Origin: Microlunatus phosphovorus NM-1
GTDB taxonomy: Bacteria; Actinomycetota; Actinomycetes; Propionibacteriales; Propionibacteriaceae
Direction of reading: 5' to 3'
Assembly: GCF_000270245.1 (NCBI RefSeq)
Contig: NC_015635.1
Location: forward strand, 1,240,001 to 1,304,000
Length of the DNA: 64,000 nucleotides
The translations under genes were made by a program, and so were the position numbers. Positions 8,201 to 17,614 of this stretch are shown here, piece after piece. Below the pieces are notes generated by a model. The model was not told the origin of the DNA. It searched no databases and saw only the letters and a list, made by a program, of their open reading frames with translations. Each line of letters opens with the position of its first letter. The first letter of the stretch is position 1.

Positions 8201-9826
8201 GGCGATGGCCTGCCGTCAGCGACCGCATCTCGCGAATGAGCGAATAGAAACTCTCGAAGTTGTCGGCCGCAGTCGACAAGTTCTGGTCAGCGACCGCATC
8301 TCGCGAATGAGCGAATAGAAACGTAGGTCAGAGTGCCGTTGCCGATTCCCGTCCTGAGCTGTCAGCGACCGCATCTCGCGAATGAGCGAATAGAAACGTT
8401 GCGGGATACTTATAGCCTCCCCAACCTTTGGGGTCAGCGACCGCATCTCGCGAATGAGCGAATAGAAACGGCAAACGGTCACACCAGGGGCCAGCCAAAC
8501 ATGTGGTCAGCGACCGCATCTCGCGAATGAGCGAATAGAAACGCCCCCAGCCAGGGGTGGGGTCCTTCAGGTGCTGTCAGCGACCGCATCTCGCGAATGA
8601 GCGAATAGAAACGTGACGCGTTGGTTGAACTCGTCCTTTTCGTGCCGCAGTTGCGTCAGCGACCGCATCTCGCGAATGAGCGAATAGAAACGATCGTCTT
8701 CGCGCGACCTTTCCAGAGGTTCTGGTGGTGTCAGCGACCGCATCTCGCGAATGAGCGAATAGAAACACGACGTCGCCGACCGGTGTCCAGCCCAGGCTGA
8801 GCCGTCAGCGACCGCATCTCGCGAATGAGCGAATAGAAACGCGACGCTCGCGGTGGGCCGTCTCCAACTCCTGGTCAGCGACCGCATCGCGCGAATGAGC
8901 GAATAGAAACACAGCAGAATGATCGCGTCCAGAAGCAACATGTCAGCGACCGCATCTCGCGAATGAGCGAATAGAAACCCCGTACCGCTGGATCAGCGTA
9001 CGGCTGGAGGAGTTCGTCAGCGACCGCATCTCGCGAATGAGCGAATAGAAACGAGACCCCCGGCCTGGACGGTAGGGCTAGAGCGGCGTTGTCAGCGACC
9101 GCATCTCGCGAATGAGCGAATAGAAACGATGTACGGCAGGCTGGTGCCGTTCTGCAGGCGGATCAGGTCAGCGACCGCATCTCGCGAATGAGCGAATAGA
9201 AACCGGCTCTCTACGACGCCGACTGCATTGAAGGCTCGCCAGTGTCAGCGACCGCATCTCGCGAATGAGCGAATAGAAACTGGACTCCGGAGGAGTCCTG
9301 CGTGGTACGGGTGCGTCACCGACCGCATCTCGCGAATGAGCGAATAGAAACCAGAAACCCCACACATAGGGCTTCTTGGGCATCGGGGGTCACCGACCGC
9401 ATCTCGCGAATGAGCGAATAGAAACAGCTGCCGTACCGCACGAGCGTGCCGGACCTCCGGGTCCTTCTGTCACCGACCGCATCTCGCGAATGAGCGAATA
9501 GAAACTGGAGCGGTCTGGGCCGCCGGAGTAGCCTGAGCCGCGCCACCACCGCCAACTTGCCGGTCAGTGACCGCATCTCGCGAATGAGTGAATAGAGACG
9601 CCACGAGAGTCACGGAGATTAGGGCTGCCGCGGCGACGGTTCCAGTGATCGCATTTCGCGAATGAGCGAATAGAAACATGACGCCTTGTCCGCGGGACGT
9701 CGGGCGTGGCAAGTCAGGTCAGTGACCGGATCTCGCGAATGAGCGAATAGAAACAGCCGCTTGGCAGGCGGGGCCCACATCAGCGGGCAGTCAGTGACCG
9801 CATCTCGCGAATGAGCGAATAGAAGC
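5236..9826 (+). CRISPR. CRISPR array, 63 repeats and 62 spacers
   Basis: The repeat is 37 bp, begins GTCAGCGACC and ends GCGAATAGAAAC; the last eight bases (ATAGAAAC) fit a type III 5' handle. I counted 63 units with starts from 5236 to 9790. Spacers are 30-43 nt except one of 57 nt (9506-9562). Units 1-56 are nearly identical; unit 51 at 8874 has one change. Units 57-59 (9315, 9389, 9469) share GTCACCG. Units 60-63 (9563, 9641, 9718, 9790) share a T at position 6 plus extra changes, with unit 63 ending GAAGC. Decay at the right places the leader at the left, and transcription runs on the + strand. Confidence 0.98.
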
Positions 9827-9979
9827 TCTTCGCGGGGGCTCGTGCCGGCCTACTGCTGGCTTGCGTCGTGGATGCATCATGCGATTAAGAGAATGGGAAG
9901 GTGTCCAGGGTAAGAGGGGGTCGTAAATAGCTAGTGAACCTGGGATTGGATCGTGTGAGGGTTAGAGGCTGACATTCTG
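9827..9979 (+). promoter_or_regulatory. Intergenic region between array and effector operon, presumed promoter
   Basis: This 153-bp gap follows the last degenerate repeat and precedes the effector operon. The part after 9880 is less GC-rich than its surroundings (around GATTAAGAGAATGG and GTAAATAGCTAG), as expected for a promoter. No unambiguous -35/-10 pair, terminator or operator was recognised. If the operon's first gene really starts downstream of 9980, the untranslated region is longer. Confidence 0.4.
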
Positions 9980-12712
9980 TTGTTGTCGGCCGGGGCAAGG
10001 ATCGTTCCCACCGGTGGTCTCAACGACATGCCAGCTATGCGATCACGATGCTCACATAGGGAAGGTGTAGCCTCTTCTTGGATTCCTGCCCGGAGGTGCG
10101 GTTTGCGGTGTGATTGGTGTTCAGCTTGTGATGGCGAGGGTGAGTTCTCCTACGAGGGTTGGGTCCTTGCCCGTCCAGAGGGCGCATCATGGCTCGTGTT
10201 TCCATGGCGCGGTGGACTTGGCGGAGCGTCGATTCAGGTTCTTGATGGCGATGTGCCGGAGGAATGGCTGAGTCATGGCTGCGTGGCGGCGAACGTGGAG
10301 ATGATTGCGGACGGGCACGCCGTCAAGTCGCCGATGGAGGGCCTGATCATAGATTCGGCCGCCTTTGTGCCTGCGGAGCGAGTCTCGAGGCTGGAGAGCA
10401 AAGGTGACGAGTGGCGGGCGAGCGCGGCGATCGCCGGAGTTCGTCGCCTTGCGGTCCCTGAGGGGGTCGCGCTTGAGTCGCAAACCCTGGCATCGGCACC
10501 AGTATGGGTGTGGGAAGCGGCCAGCGCCGATGACCCGTCGTGGCAGTTCGAGGACGCATTGGGCTTCCTTGCCCCGAGGATCACCGCACGCGCTCCACGA
10601 CGCTGGCGAAAGCAGCATCACAGTCACTTCGCGGGGCGTGACGCCTTCGTGAATCCGTACAACTTCGTTCCGCTTGGATCTGGCCCGAAGCGGCGAGAGC
10701 CAACCGGTCATCTCGGACTGGCGGACGGCAGATTGAGTGGCCAGGTCTATGTTCGGTGGACCGCCCACACGTCGTTGGCGCTGTCGGGCTCCGGGACTGG
10801 CCGAGATCCTGACAACGCATTTGCCCCGATGGTCATAGACGGCGAGCACACGCTGGCGGGTAGTCAGCTGGCGGGTGCGGTCCGGGCTTTCCACGAGGCA
10901 CTGACCGACAGCTGTCTACGCGTGGTGGATCTCAACTATGCGCCTGTCCACCGGGACCTGGCTCAAGCGCAGGAGCCCGGCCGATGGCGGATGGCAGTCG
11001 TTGACGGGCCTGCGGCTGACGAGGTGCTCCTCTGCCATCCGATCCACAACGGTGGCGAGGAGCACGCCGCCGTTTGGATCGAGGCCCGGAAGTTGGCCGC
11101 GGGTGCAATCGACTCCGGACAGCTCTTCCACTTCGATCTAGCCACGACGACGCTCCAGTATCTGGGGCCTCGGTCGCGTATGGAATGGGTGAGCGGAAGC
11201 GTGCCAGTGCGGTGTGTGGCGCAGCCGGGCACCTGCAATCAGGACCATTGGCGAACCATCGTGACCGAGGCGGTGGGTTTACGCCGACGGAACCCTGGGC
11301 CCAACCAGCATCCATACCATTTGCCGTTTGCCCGTGTCTCGACCGATCGGCGCTCGCTGAGCGAGGCGGCCCGCAAAGGCTATCGCCAGTCCGCGCACGA
11401 CGCCGGCGACGTGGTCAAGCATCGTCGGGGCGAGGAGCTGCGGCTCGCAGTCCCGGGCATCGGGACACGTCAGGAGACAACCGAGGAGATCACTCAAGGG
11501 CAAGTGGTTTGGGTGGAGCTCGACCACGATGAAGTCGCGAAGATATCCCGCTCGGTGCTCTGGCGTTCACCGGGCACTGGAAGGGTCAAGGACAGGATCG
11601 GGGTTTCCAGCAACTCACCTGGCGTAAGCGCCGGATACGAGCCCTGCTCGGATCCGGGCGATCTCTGCCCGAGCTGCCGGCTCTTCGGCATGGTCGAGGA
11701 GCGCATGGACAGGTCGAACGACAAGGCGCGCGTCGCCGCCTACCGAGGACATGTGCGATTTGGGCTTGCGATCGTGAGCGAGGTCGACCCGATTCCAGTG
11801 CACATGCGTGAGTTAGGTGCGCCCCGACCCAGTGCAGGCCAGTTCTACCTGCGAAACGGAAAGTGGACGGGGAAGCAGGCGGCTGAGAAGCAGCGTCCAC
11901 TACGTGAGTGGGGATCTGCTGCGGACCAGCCCACACCTCGGCAGATCGCCGGCCGCAAGTTCTACTGGACTACGAGTCCCGGCGAGCGTCATCTCACGGG
12001 TGACAATTCGAATCCGCACATGACGAGCTACCACAAGTTGACTCCGCCAGGAGCAACCGTCACCTTCCCGGTATGGTTCGACAATCTGACTCCGGTTCAG
12101 TTGGGATCTTTGCTGGTGAGCCTCGACCCCAATCTGTTGCGCGCACCCGACCTGCGGGCGCGGCTGATCGATGGCCAGGGTGAGTCCGCCCTCGGCGCCG
12201 TGCTGGAGTCGACACTCGGACTTCACCTCGGTAAGGGCAAGGGTGTTGGACTCGGTGCGGTGATGCCTCATCTCTCCCTCTATGACGAGGACGACCAGCC
12301 GGTCTGGCCCACTTCGGACGATCACCACGAGGCAATGGTCATGGCATCCGGGGAGGAGCGCTACACGACCACTGACGAGCCTGTTCGAGCTTCATCCGTC
12401 GCGCCGTATGTCGAGCAGTTCGTCAACGAGATTCTCGATTCGGCGACGCGCGCCCGATGGAGCGCGCTGCTCGCTCTGACAGCGGTGGACTGGGTGCCAC
12501 CGAACCTTGTCGACTACCCTCCCGACGACGTCCCTGGTGCGAAGTTCCAGTTCAACTTCTGGCAGCTCTCGTCTGGGGCCCCCGGAACGAAGAAGGTCGC
12601 GCTGGGCAACGGCCAGAAATCCGTCCAGAAGCCTCCACTCCTGGTTAGCTTGCCGGCTCCTGACGCAGTCGATGTCACGGTGAAACGCCCCTGGCTGGAG
12701 GACGGACGCTGA
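9980..12712 (+). CDS. Large TIGR03986-like RAMP protein of the type III effector
   Basis: Up to 910 residues. The motif NPYNFVPL, about a quarter of the way in, is the hallmark of the TIGR03986 RAMP family, part of the Cas7-type backbone in some type III systems. Later come HTLAGSQLAGAVRAF (RAMP helix after the first strand), PGDLCPSCRLFG (a cysteine pair typical of Csm3-like inserts) and a glycine-rich loop, LHLGKGKGVGLGAV. The protein likely holds two RAMP units and binds crRNA or target RNA. The start is uncertain: ATGs at 9980, 10028 and 10037 are in frame without a convincing ribosome site, and the first 50 residues are cysteine/arginine-rich (RRCGLRCDWCSAC). Its stop overlaps the cas10 start (TGATG). 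Confidence 0.85.
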   Translation: MLSAGARIVPTGGLNDMPAMRSRCSHREGVASSWIPARRCGLRCDWCSACDGEGEFSYEGWVLARPEGASWLVFPWRGGLGGASIQVLDGDVPEEWLSHGCVAANVEMIADGHAVKSPMEGLIIDSAAFVPAERVSRLESKGDEWRASAAIAGVRRLAVPEGVALESQTLASAPVWVWEAASADDPSWQFEDALGFLAPRITARAPRRWRKQHHSHFAGRDAFVNPYNFVPLGSGPKRREPTGHLGLADGRLSGQVYVRWTAHTSLALSGSGTGRDPDNAFAPMVIDGEHTLAGSQLAGAVRAFHEALTDSCLRVVDLNYAPVHRDLAQAQEPGRWRMAVVDGPAADEVLLCHPIHNGGEEHAAVWIEARKLAAGAIDSGQLFHFDLATTTLQYLGPRSRMEWVSGSVPVRCVAQPGTCNQDHWRTIVTEAVGLRRRNPGPNQHPYHLPFARVSTDRRSLSEAARKGYRQSAHDAGDVVKHRRGEELRLAVPGIGTRQETTEEITQGQVVWVELDHDEVAKISRSVLWRSPGTGRVKDRIGVSSNSPGVSAGYEPCSDPGDLCPSCRLFGMVEERMDRSNDKARVAAYRGHVRFGLAIVSEVDPIPVHMRELGAPRPSAGQFYLRNGKWTGKQAAEKQRPLREWGSAADQPTPRQIAGRKFYWTTSPGERHLTGDNSNPHMTSYHKLTPPGATVTFPVWFDNLTPVQLGSLLVSLDPNLLRAPDLRARLIDGQGESALGAVLESTLGLHLGKGKGVGLGAVMPHLSLYDEDDQPVWPTSDDHHEAMVMASGEERYTTTDEPVRASSVAPYVEQFVNEILDSATRARWSALLALTAVDWVPPNLVDYPPDDVPGAKFQFNFWQLSSGAPGTKKVALGNGQKSVQKPPLLVSLPAPDAVDVTVKRPWLEDGR

Positions 12713-14100
12713 TGCCCGCGTACATCGATGTCGGTGTCGTTCGGATCCAGGAGTACATCACCCGAACCAGCGGTGCCGCGGAAGGTCAACTCCGGAAGCG
12801 TCGCGGGGCATCTCGCATGGTCGCGAACGCGGCCGCAGCCTCCTATCTCGACCTCGGGCTGGAGCCGAATCCCGAGTCGTATCACGTCGAGGGAGTGGCT
12901 CACTTGAGGAGCATCGGGACCCTCTCCGGCGCTGAAGCCGCCGATCGTGCCGGAGCAGCCATCGAGCGGATGCGAGCACAGCTGCCGTACGCGTATCTGC
13001 GCGCATCATGGGCGTTGGCCGACACCTACTCGACCGCCTTCACCTTGCTCGACGCCGCCCGACGTGGCGAAACAGCCGAGGGCGTCTCGGGTGTACTCGA
13101 CTATCTGCCTCCCCCAAGGGACACGCCGTTCTCCAAGCGATGCAAGTCGTGTGGGCTCGGTGAGGTGATCACCGGCGATACCTGCGGGGACTGTCGGCGT
13201 CGCGATCAGGCGGGCAAGGCTCAGACGACGAGCGACGCGCCCACGCCTGAGGAACGGGTCCTCGCGGAGGTCAATCACCGGGCGCATCTCAGTCTGACAG
13301 CGGTAACTGATCTGACCGGGCTGGCGCGGCTTCCGGTCGATCCGCACGCGAAGCGCAACCACCTCGCCACGATCTATGCGGACGGCAACGGCGTCGGGAA
13401 GCTCTTCGAGTCCATCGGCGACCGGACGGCGGCACAGACCACAAGCAAGGATCTGGACTCGGCCATCCGCGGTGCTGGACGAGACGCGCTGGTGTCTCTG
13501 CTGCCCTATTGCCGAGATAAGTCCCTGCCCGCAGTCGTCACCGTGCTCGCCGCGGACGACGCACTCATCACTGTGCCAGCGCAACTGGGCTGGACCTTCA
13601 CCGAGACGCTCCTGACCGGGTTCGCGCAGCAGGTCAGCGGATACGAGAGCCTCTCGCTGACAGCCGGGATCGTCTTCAGCCATGTGAAATCGCCGATTGA
13701 GGCAGCCATTTCAGCAGCCGACGAAGCGATGCGTGACGCCAAGCGGGCCCGACATGGACAAGCTGCCATCGGGTGGGCTGACCTGACTCACCCGGGTGGG
13801 GAGGACGCCAAGATCTGTGACTTGGCATGGTTGCGCGATCGACGGCAGGTGCTGGATTTGGTGTCCGGATTGCCGGCGAGCCAGCGCTCGGGCTGGGAGC
13901 GGATCATTGCCGAGGCCGCGGCAGCCGAGGTCGACGCTGCGGACCTGATGGTGTTCTTCCGGCGTGAGTTCAACCGGCTCGGCTCTGTGCTCGCCGACCT
14001 GGACCTGACGTTGGACGAGTTCCAAGACATGTTGGACCTGGCCCGTTGGTGGGCCCCGCCGCGTCGTCGTGACCAGCTTGCTGTGGATGGTGACCAATGA
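12712..14100 (+). CDS. cas10: Cas10-like large subunit, HD-less, with AADD in place of GGDD
   Basis: At 462 residues this is short for Cas10. It begins directly with the first palm region (VVRIQEYITRTSG, then RKRRGASRMVANAA), so there is no N-terminal HD nuclease. A zinc-finger pair, CKSC then CGDC, lies near 143-158. The second half has IYADGNGVGKLF near 222-233 and the Palm2 motif VLAADDALI, with AADD at residues 280-283 (bases 13549-13560). Cyclase-active Cas10 proteins have GGDD here; both aspartates remain but both glycines are alanine. A C-terminal helical domain follows. Lack of HD fits type III-D. It should hold the 5' handle of crRNA; whether it still makes cyclic oligoadenylate is open. 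Confidence 0.88.
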   Translation: MPAYIDVGVVRIQEYITRTSGAAEGQLRKRRGASRMVANAAAASYLDLGLEPNPESYHVEGVAHLRSIGTLSGAEAADRAGAAIERMRAQLPYAYLRASWALADTYSTAFTLLDAARRGETAEGVSGVLDYLPPPRDTPFSKRCKSCGLGEVITGDTCGDCRRRDQAGKAQTTSDAPTPEERVLAEVNHRAHLSLTAVTDLTGLARLPVDPHAKRNHLATIYADGNGVGKLFESIGDRTAAQTTSKDLDSAIRGAGRDALVSLLPYCRDKSLPAVVTVLAADDALITVPAQLGWTFTETLLTGFAQQVSGYESLSLTAGIVFSHVKSPIEAAISAADEAMRDAKRARHGQAAIGWADLTHPGGEDAKICDLAWLRDRRQVLDLVSGLPASQRSGWERIIAEAAAAEVDAADLMVFFRREFNRLGSVLADLDLTLDEFQDMLDLARWWAPPRRRDQLAVDGDQ

Positions 14101-14660
14101 AGACGATCACGTTCTCGGTGCGGTTCCATCAGCCGTTTCTGGTGCGCAGCGGGCTGGCGCGTGGTGGAGTCGACTCCGTCGCGCGGATCGACGCGCCATT
14201 GCCGGCTTCGTCGCTGAAGGGAGCCATGCGGGCCGCAAGCGTTCAGGTGCTCGAGATCCCCGACGCCCTGGTGAACGCAATCTACGGCCGATCGGGTGAG
14301 GACGGTGAAGCCTCGAAGCAAGGTGCCTGGGCATGGACAGACGCGGGACCAAGTGATGCCTTCGTACGGCAGGTCCGCGTGCGCAATCGTGTCGATCCGA
14401 CATCTGGCGTCGCGTTGGCGGAGGCGCTCACCTTCAGCGAGGAATACTGGCACCGCACCGAGCAGACCGTGACCTTCTGTGTTGAGCAGATTCGTGTGCT
14501 GGACGCATCGACGCTCGATCAGCATGTGCTCGCGATCCAGGCGGCCAGCTACGCAGTGACCGCCCTCGGCTCCTGGCGAAACCGCGGCATGGGTGCGGTC
14601 ACCATCCGCCCCATTGAGCCGCTCGACCGGCTCGCGGAACGAGGGGAGGAACTGCGGTGA
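14097..14660 (+). CDS. Small Cas7/Csm3-like RAMP subunit
   Basis: This 187-residue protein has one RAMP fold: first strand TFSVRFHQPFLVRSG, then RIDAPLPASSLKGAMRAA (the conserved 'P.SSLKG..R' helix after the thumb), and the C-terminal glycine-rich loop GSWRNRGMGAVTI. Cas7-type subunits polymerise along crRNA and may cut target RNA; the aspartate in RIDAPLP is the likeliest residue at the usual catalytic position, though this is inference. Start and stop both overlap neighbours (ATGA and GTGA), so it is made in step with cas10 and csx10. Confidence 0.85.
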   Translation: MKTITFSVRFHQPFLVRSGLARGGVDSVARIDAPLPASSLKGAMRAASVQVLEIPDALVNAIYGRSGEDGEASKQGAWAWTDAGPSDAFVRQVRVRNRVDPTSGVALAEALTFSEEYWHRTEQTVTFCVEQIRVLDASTLDQHVLAIQAASYAVTALGSWRNRGMGAVTIRPIEPLDRLAERGEELR

Positions 14661-15679
14661 CCAACGGATTGCACATGATCGTCATGGATCCTAAGCAAAC
14701 GATGCATCTGGGTGTCGGTCGAGGCTCGGGATTCAGTGCGGAAACGCGAAAGTACGTGCCAGGCTCGGCCGTCCGCGGAGCCTTGAGCGCAGCCTGGTGG
14801 CGCGCGCATCCGAGCGCCAGCCAAGCGGACTTCGACAGTCTGATCGCCACGATCTCGTGCAGCGACGCGGTGGTGAGCTGGGATGCCGGGGTGAGCGGAC
14901 CGTCCTTACAGTGGACTGCGGGTGCGGCGGCACTCGACCGCAAGATCTGCAAGCTCTGCAAACCGAACGACCCAGGCGTTCCGATAGAAGGACTCCCCTG
15001 GGACGCCACCGAATGCCGCGTCTGCCGCGGGCCGCTGGAGCCGTCCAAGGGAAATCGAGTCCTTCCACGCGGTGCGGAGGTGCTGTCCGCTACCCGGGTC
15101 GAACTCAACGAGCGCGAGCAGGCGAAGGATGACCACCTGTACGAGCGCGAAGGGCTGAACACGGGCAGTCGGGCACTCGTCGCTCTCGCCGCTGGTCGCG
15201 TCAAGGAGTTGGCGAAGACGGGACAGGTGTTGCGGATCGGTGCGGCCACCAGCGTGGCGGGACGGCTCGCGATCGCTGATGTTGTGCCGTACGCCCCGCC
15301 CTCCCTCGCTATCTCGCCAGGGAAGAGCCGGCTGCGGGTCGAGATGTTGACACCTGGCGTGTTCGTGGACGAGTTCGGTTGCGCCGTGAATCGGCCGACG
15401 ACGCATGATCTTCGGTGGTCGTTTCAGCTACCAGAGACGGCGGGGATCACTGTCGAGCGCGCTTTCACTCGCTGGACGACCTCTTCCGGATGGCACACCA
15501 TGGCGAATCGGCCTAAGCCGGAGGACATCGCCGTCGTCGCACATAGCTGCTTCTACGTCCGCGTTGAGGTCGATGAGCCGATCACCGTGCCAACGATCGT
15601 CCACGATCTCGGTATCCGAACTGGCGAAGGCTGTGGTTGGGCCAGCCTGTCAACCCTTTTGGAGAGCGCCGATGCGTAG
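14657..15679 (+). CDS. csx10: Csx10-like Cas5-type RAMP protein
   Basis: The product has 340 residues from a GTG that overlaps the upstream stop. Near the start is KYVPGSAVRGALSAAWW, the RAMP helix typical of Csx10. Two cysteine pairs (CKLC, CRVC, about residues 98-122) could bind zinc. The middle carries SATRVELNEREQAKDDHLYEREGL, matching the conserved Csx10 stretch before the second ferredoxin fold (given here as a landmark), then RIGAATSVAGRLAI, and near the end RTGEGCGWASL. Csx10 takes the Cas5 role at the 5' end of crRNA and marks subtype III-D. The assignment is from motif order and neighbourhood. Confidence 0.82.
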   Translation: MTNGLHMIVMDPKQTMHLGVGRGSGFSAETRKYVPGSAVRGALSAAWWRAHPSASQADFDSLIATISCSDAVVSWDAGVSGPSLQWTAGAAALDRKICKLCKPNDPGVPIEGLPWDATECRVCRGPLEPSKGNRVLPRGAEVLSATRVELNEREQAKDDHLYEREGLNTGSRALVALAAGRVKELAKTGQVLRIGAATSVAGRLAIADVVPYAPPSLAISPGKSRLRVEMLTPGVFVDEFGCAVNRPTTHDLRWSFQLPETAGITVERAFTRWTTSSGWHTMANRPKPEDIAVVAHSCFYVRVEVDEPITVPTIVHDLGIRTGEGCGWASLSTLLESADA

Positions 15680-17174
15680 CCCGAGGTTTGCCGCCATCAG
15701 CTTTCGACTGATGGCAGTCGAGCCTTTGACGGTGGGCGATCCGGTGGGAGCCGACATTCTCGATCGGATCAGTCGCGTCTTGTCGGAAAAGCACCCAGAC
15801 GAGGTTGCGGTCGATATCCCGGTCGCTCAGGATCCCTTTGATCAGCCGATCGTGCGGGGCACCTCGATCTTCGGAGCTCTGCGAGCGCATCTGGCTGACT
15901 ATCGCCTGTTGGCGGCGCGGGAACTGCGGTTCCGCTCGATCAGCTCGACCGAGCCTGTTGCTCGGACAACCAAACGTCAGGCGACTCTGGCCGATCTACT
16001 TTGTGGCTCCGACCCGGAGGAGATCGATGGAACCGGGGCACGGATGCTTCGTCCGAGTGCGCTCCGGTTGGTGAGTTCGCAGTTGACCGCCGGCGAGGTG
16101 AGCGACGGTATGGCCCGGACCGCGATCAGTCGTGAGCGTGGGGCGGCAGAGCCGAACAAGCTGTTCCGTCGCGGCCAACTCTTGGGCGCGACCATTGAGG
16201 TGCTGCTGCAGATCGATCTGGCGATTCTGGACGCTGTGCTGAGCGAATGGGGGACCGCCGCAGTCACCACAGGTCCGACCGCGGCTCGGCAGGTTATCGA
16301 TGATCTCTCACGTGCGCTGGGAGCGTGGAAGCCCTTCATCGGTGGCCAGACCTGTGTCGGGTCAGGTCGCTGCCAGATCGCGGGCATCACCCTCCGATGG
16401 GCCGATCCGTTGCCGATTCAACAGCTGCTTAGCAGCTCGGACACGCTCGGACTGCTGAGGTCGGCGACACGTCAGCCGGTACCCGTTGGGGAACTGCAGC
16501 TGAGCACCAGGTCTCAGGGTGAGCGCTGGAGCATCGACGTGCCCCTGAAGTGCGTGGATCCGCTGCTTGTTTCGCCCGTCGCATCGTCCGATGGAACGCA
16601 CGATAATCTCGCCACGACGCTGGACATCGTGCCCGGCTCTTCCTGGCGGGGCCTGTTCCGCGCCCGAGCCGAGTACATCCTGCGCTCGTGCGGTGTCGCC
16701 GAGGTGTGCGAGTCATCGGTAGGGACGTGTGGCCGGTGTGCCACCTGCGAACTGTTCGGCTGGGTGCCCAGACCGACTGATCCGGCTGGTCGGGCTGGCG
16801 CTCAAGGACTGATCCGATTCTCGGACTCCGTTGTCGAGGGTAGTCCAATCACGTTGAGCCATGCGCCAATCGACCGTTTCACCGGCGGCGCGGCCGATGC
16901 GAAGTTCTTCAAGCGTAAGGCGTGGGCGCCAGGCGCCCAACTCACGATGGTGGTCGAACAGACACCTGGTCGCCCGCCGGTTCCGGCTTGGGCCCGCGCG
17001 CTGCTGAGCCTGGTTCTGCGTGATATTGATGCTGGGCTGATTGGTCTCGGAAACTCCACCACCAGGGGGTACGGAACGCTGAAGGTCGCCGATCACGGTG
17101 TGCTTCCCGCCATCCCGGCCGGTTGGTTGGGCGGCGTCCCCCGAGTCGAGGGAGCGGAGGTAGGGCAGCGATGA
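15672..17174 (+). CDS. Tandem RAMP (double Cas7-type) protein
   Basis: I chose ATG 15672, overlapping the csx10 stop by 8 bases, giving 500 residues; the open frame extends upstream inside csx10. Two RAMP units follow each other. The first has PIVRGTSIFGALRAH near 60 and ends with CVGSGRCQIAG near 230. The second has DIVPGSSWRGLFRARAEY near 320, a cysteine cluster TCGRCATCELFGW near 358-368, DAKFFKRKAW, and the loop IGLGNSTTRGYGTL. It is probably a fused pair of Cas7-type backbone subunits. Its C-terminus matches the truncated protein at the left edge of the window, so a paralog exists across the array. Confidence 0.83.
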   Translation: MRSPRFAAISFRLMAVEPLTVGDPVGADILDRISRVLSEKHPDEVAVDIPVAQDPFDQPIVRGTSIFGALRAHLADYRLLAARELRFRSISSTEPVARTTKRQATLADLLCGSDPEEIDGTGARMLRPSALRLVSSQLTAGEVSDGMARTAISRERGAAEPNKLFRRGQLLGATIEVLLQIDLAILDAVLSEWGTAAVTTGPTAARQVIDDLSRALGAWKPFIGGQTCVGSGRCQIAGITLRWADPLPIQQLLSSSDTLGLLRSATRQPVPVGELQLSTRSQGERWSIDVPLKCVDPLLVSPVASSDGTHDNLATTLDIVPGSSWRGLFRARAEYILRSCGVAEVCESSVGTCGRCATCELFGWVPRPTDPAGRAGAQGLIRFSDSVVEGSPITLSHAPIDRFTGGAADAKFFKRKAWAPGAQLTMVVEQTPGRPPVPAWARALLSLVLRDIDAGLIGLGNSTTRGYGTLKVADHGVLPAIPAGWLGGVPRVEGAEVGQR

Positions 17175-17614
17175 CGACCGAGCAGGACGCCGCGGTCAGC
17201 GTCAGACCATCGGAGTGCGGCGTGGAGTTGGCGACCTACGGCTGGTGCACCTGGCCAAAGGCGGTGGAGTTGCTCACGGACAGTGAGGGCGTGTGGCTAG
17301 GAACGGCCGGCATCGTCGAGTGCGCCGCCTCGGCCTGGCCGGCCGACATGCCCGTCACCACCCGGATTCATGCCTGGGGAACTGGGCCCGCACCTGTCCT
17401 TTGGAGACTCATTCCGCGGCCGACAGCGCAGACAGTGCTGGTCACAGGGTTGATCCTTTCGCCGACGACGCCCCAGCCGGCAACTCCTGGTGCGAAACGG
17501 GCCGCCGTTGTCTCGACCGAACACAGTCTGGGTTGGTTACGCTACCGGGTCGGCGGGCCATCGACGCTGACGTTTCTGCGGCGGATGCCGCTCGATACAG
17601 CGGACCCGTGGTGA
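17171..17614 (+). CDS. Small CRISPR-associated protein, Csx19-like position (second copy)
   Basis: The product has 148 residues from ATG 17171, which overlaps the tandem-RAMP stop (ATGA); its own stop overlaps the next GTG (GTGA). No recognised motif. Tryptophans are spread through the protein (YGWCTW, SAWPAD, HAWGTG, LWRLIP, LGWLRYR). Its place after a tandem RAMP and before a two-TM sensor is identical to that of 90-527, and both end in an 'L-T-F' strand (LTFYALDGL there, LTFLRRMPL here). Csx19 of type III-D is the natural comparison, held only at the level of size, order and composition. Confidence 0.55.
   Translation: MTTEQDAAVSVRPSECGVELATYGWCTWPKAVELLTDSEGVWLGTAGIVECAASAWPADMPVTTRIHAWGTGPAPVLWRLIPRPTAQTVLVTGLILSPTTPQPATPGAKRAAVVSTEHSLGWLRYRVGGPSTLTFLRRMPLDTADPW

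Noticed and set aside
5311-9712. Many minus-strand ORFs across the array with repeated FYSLIREMRSLT / FLFAHSRDAVAD peptides
   Set aside because: They are translations of the 37-bp CRISPR repeat in frames without stops; no ribosome sites and no biological protein.
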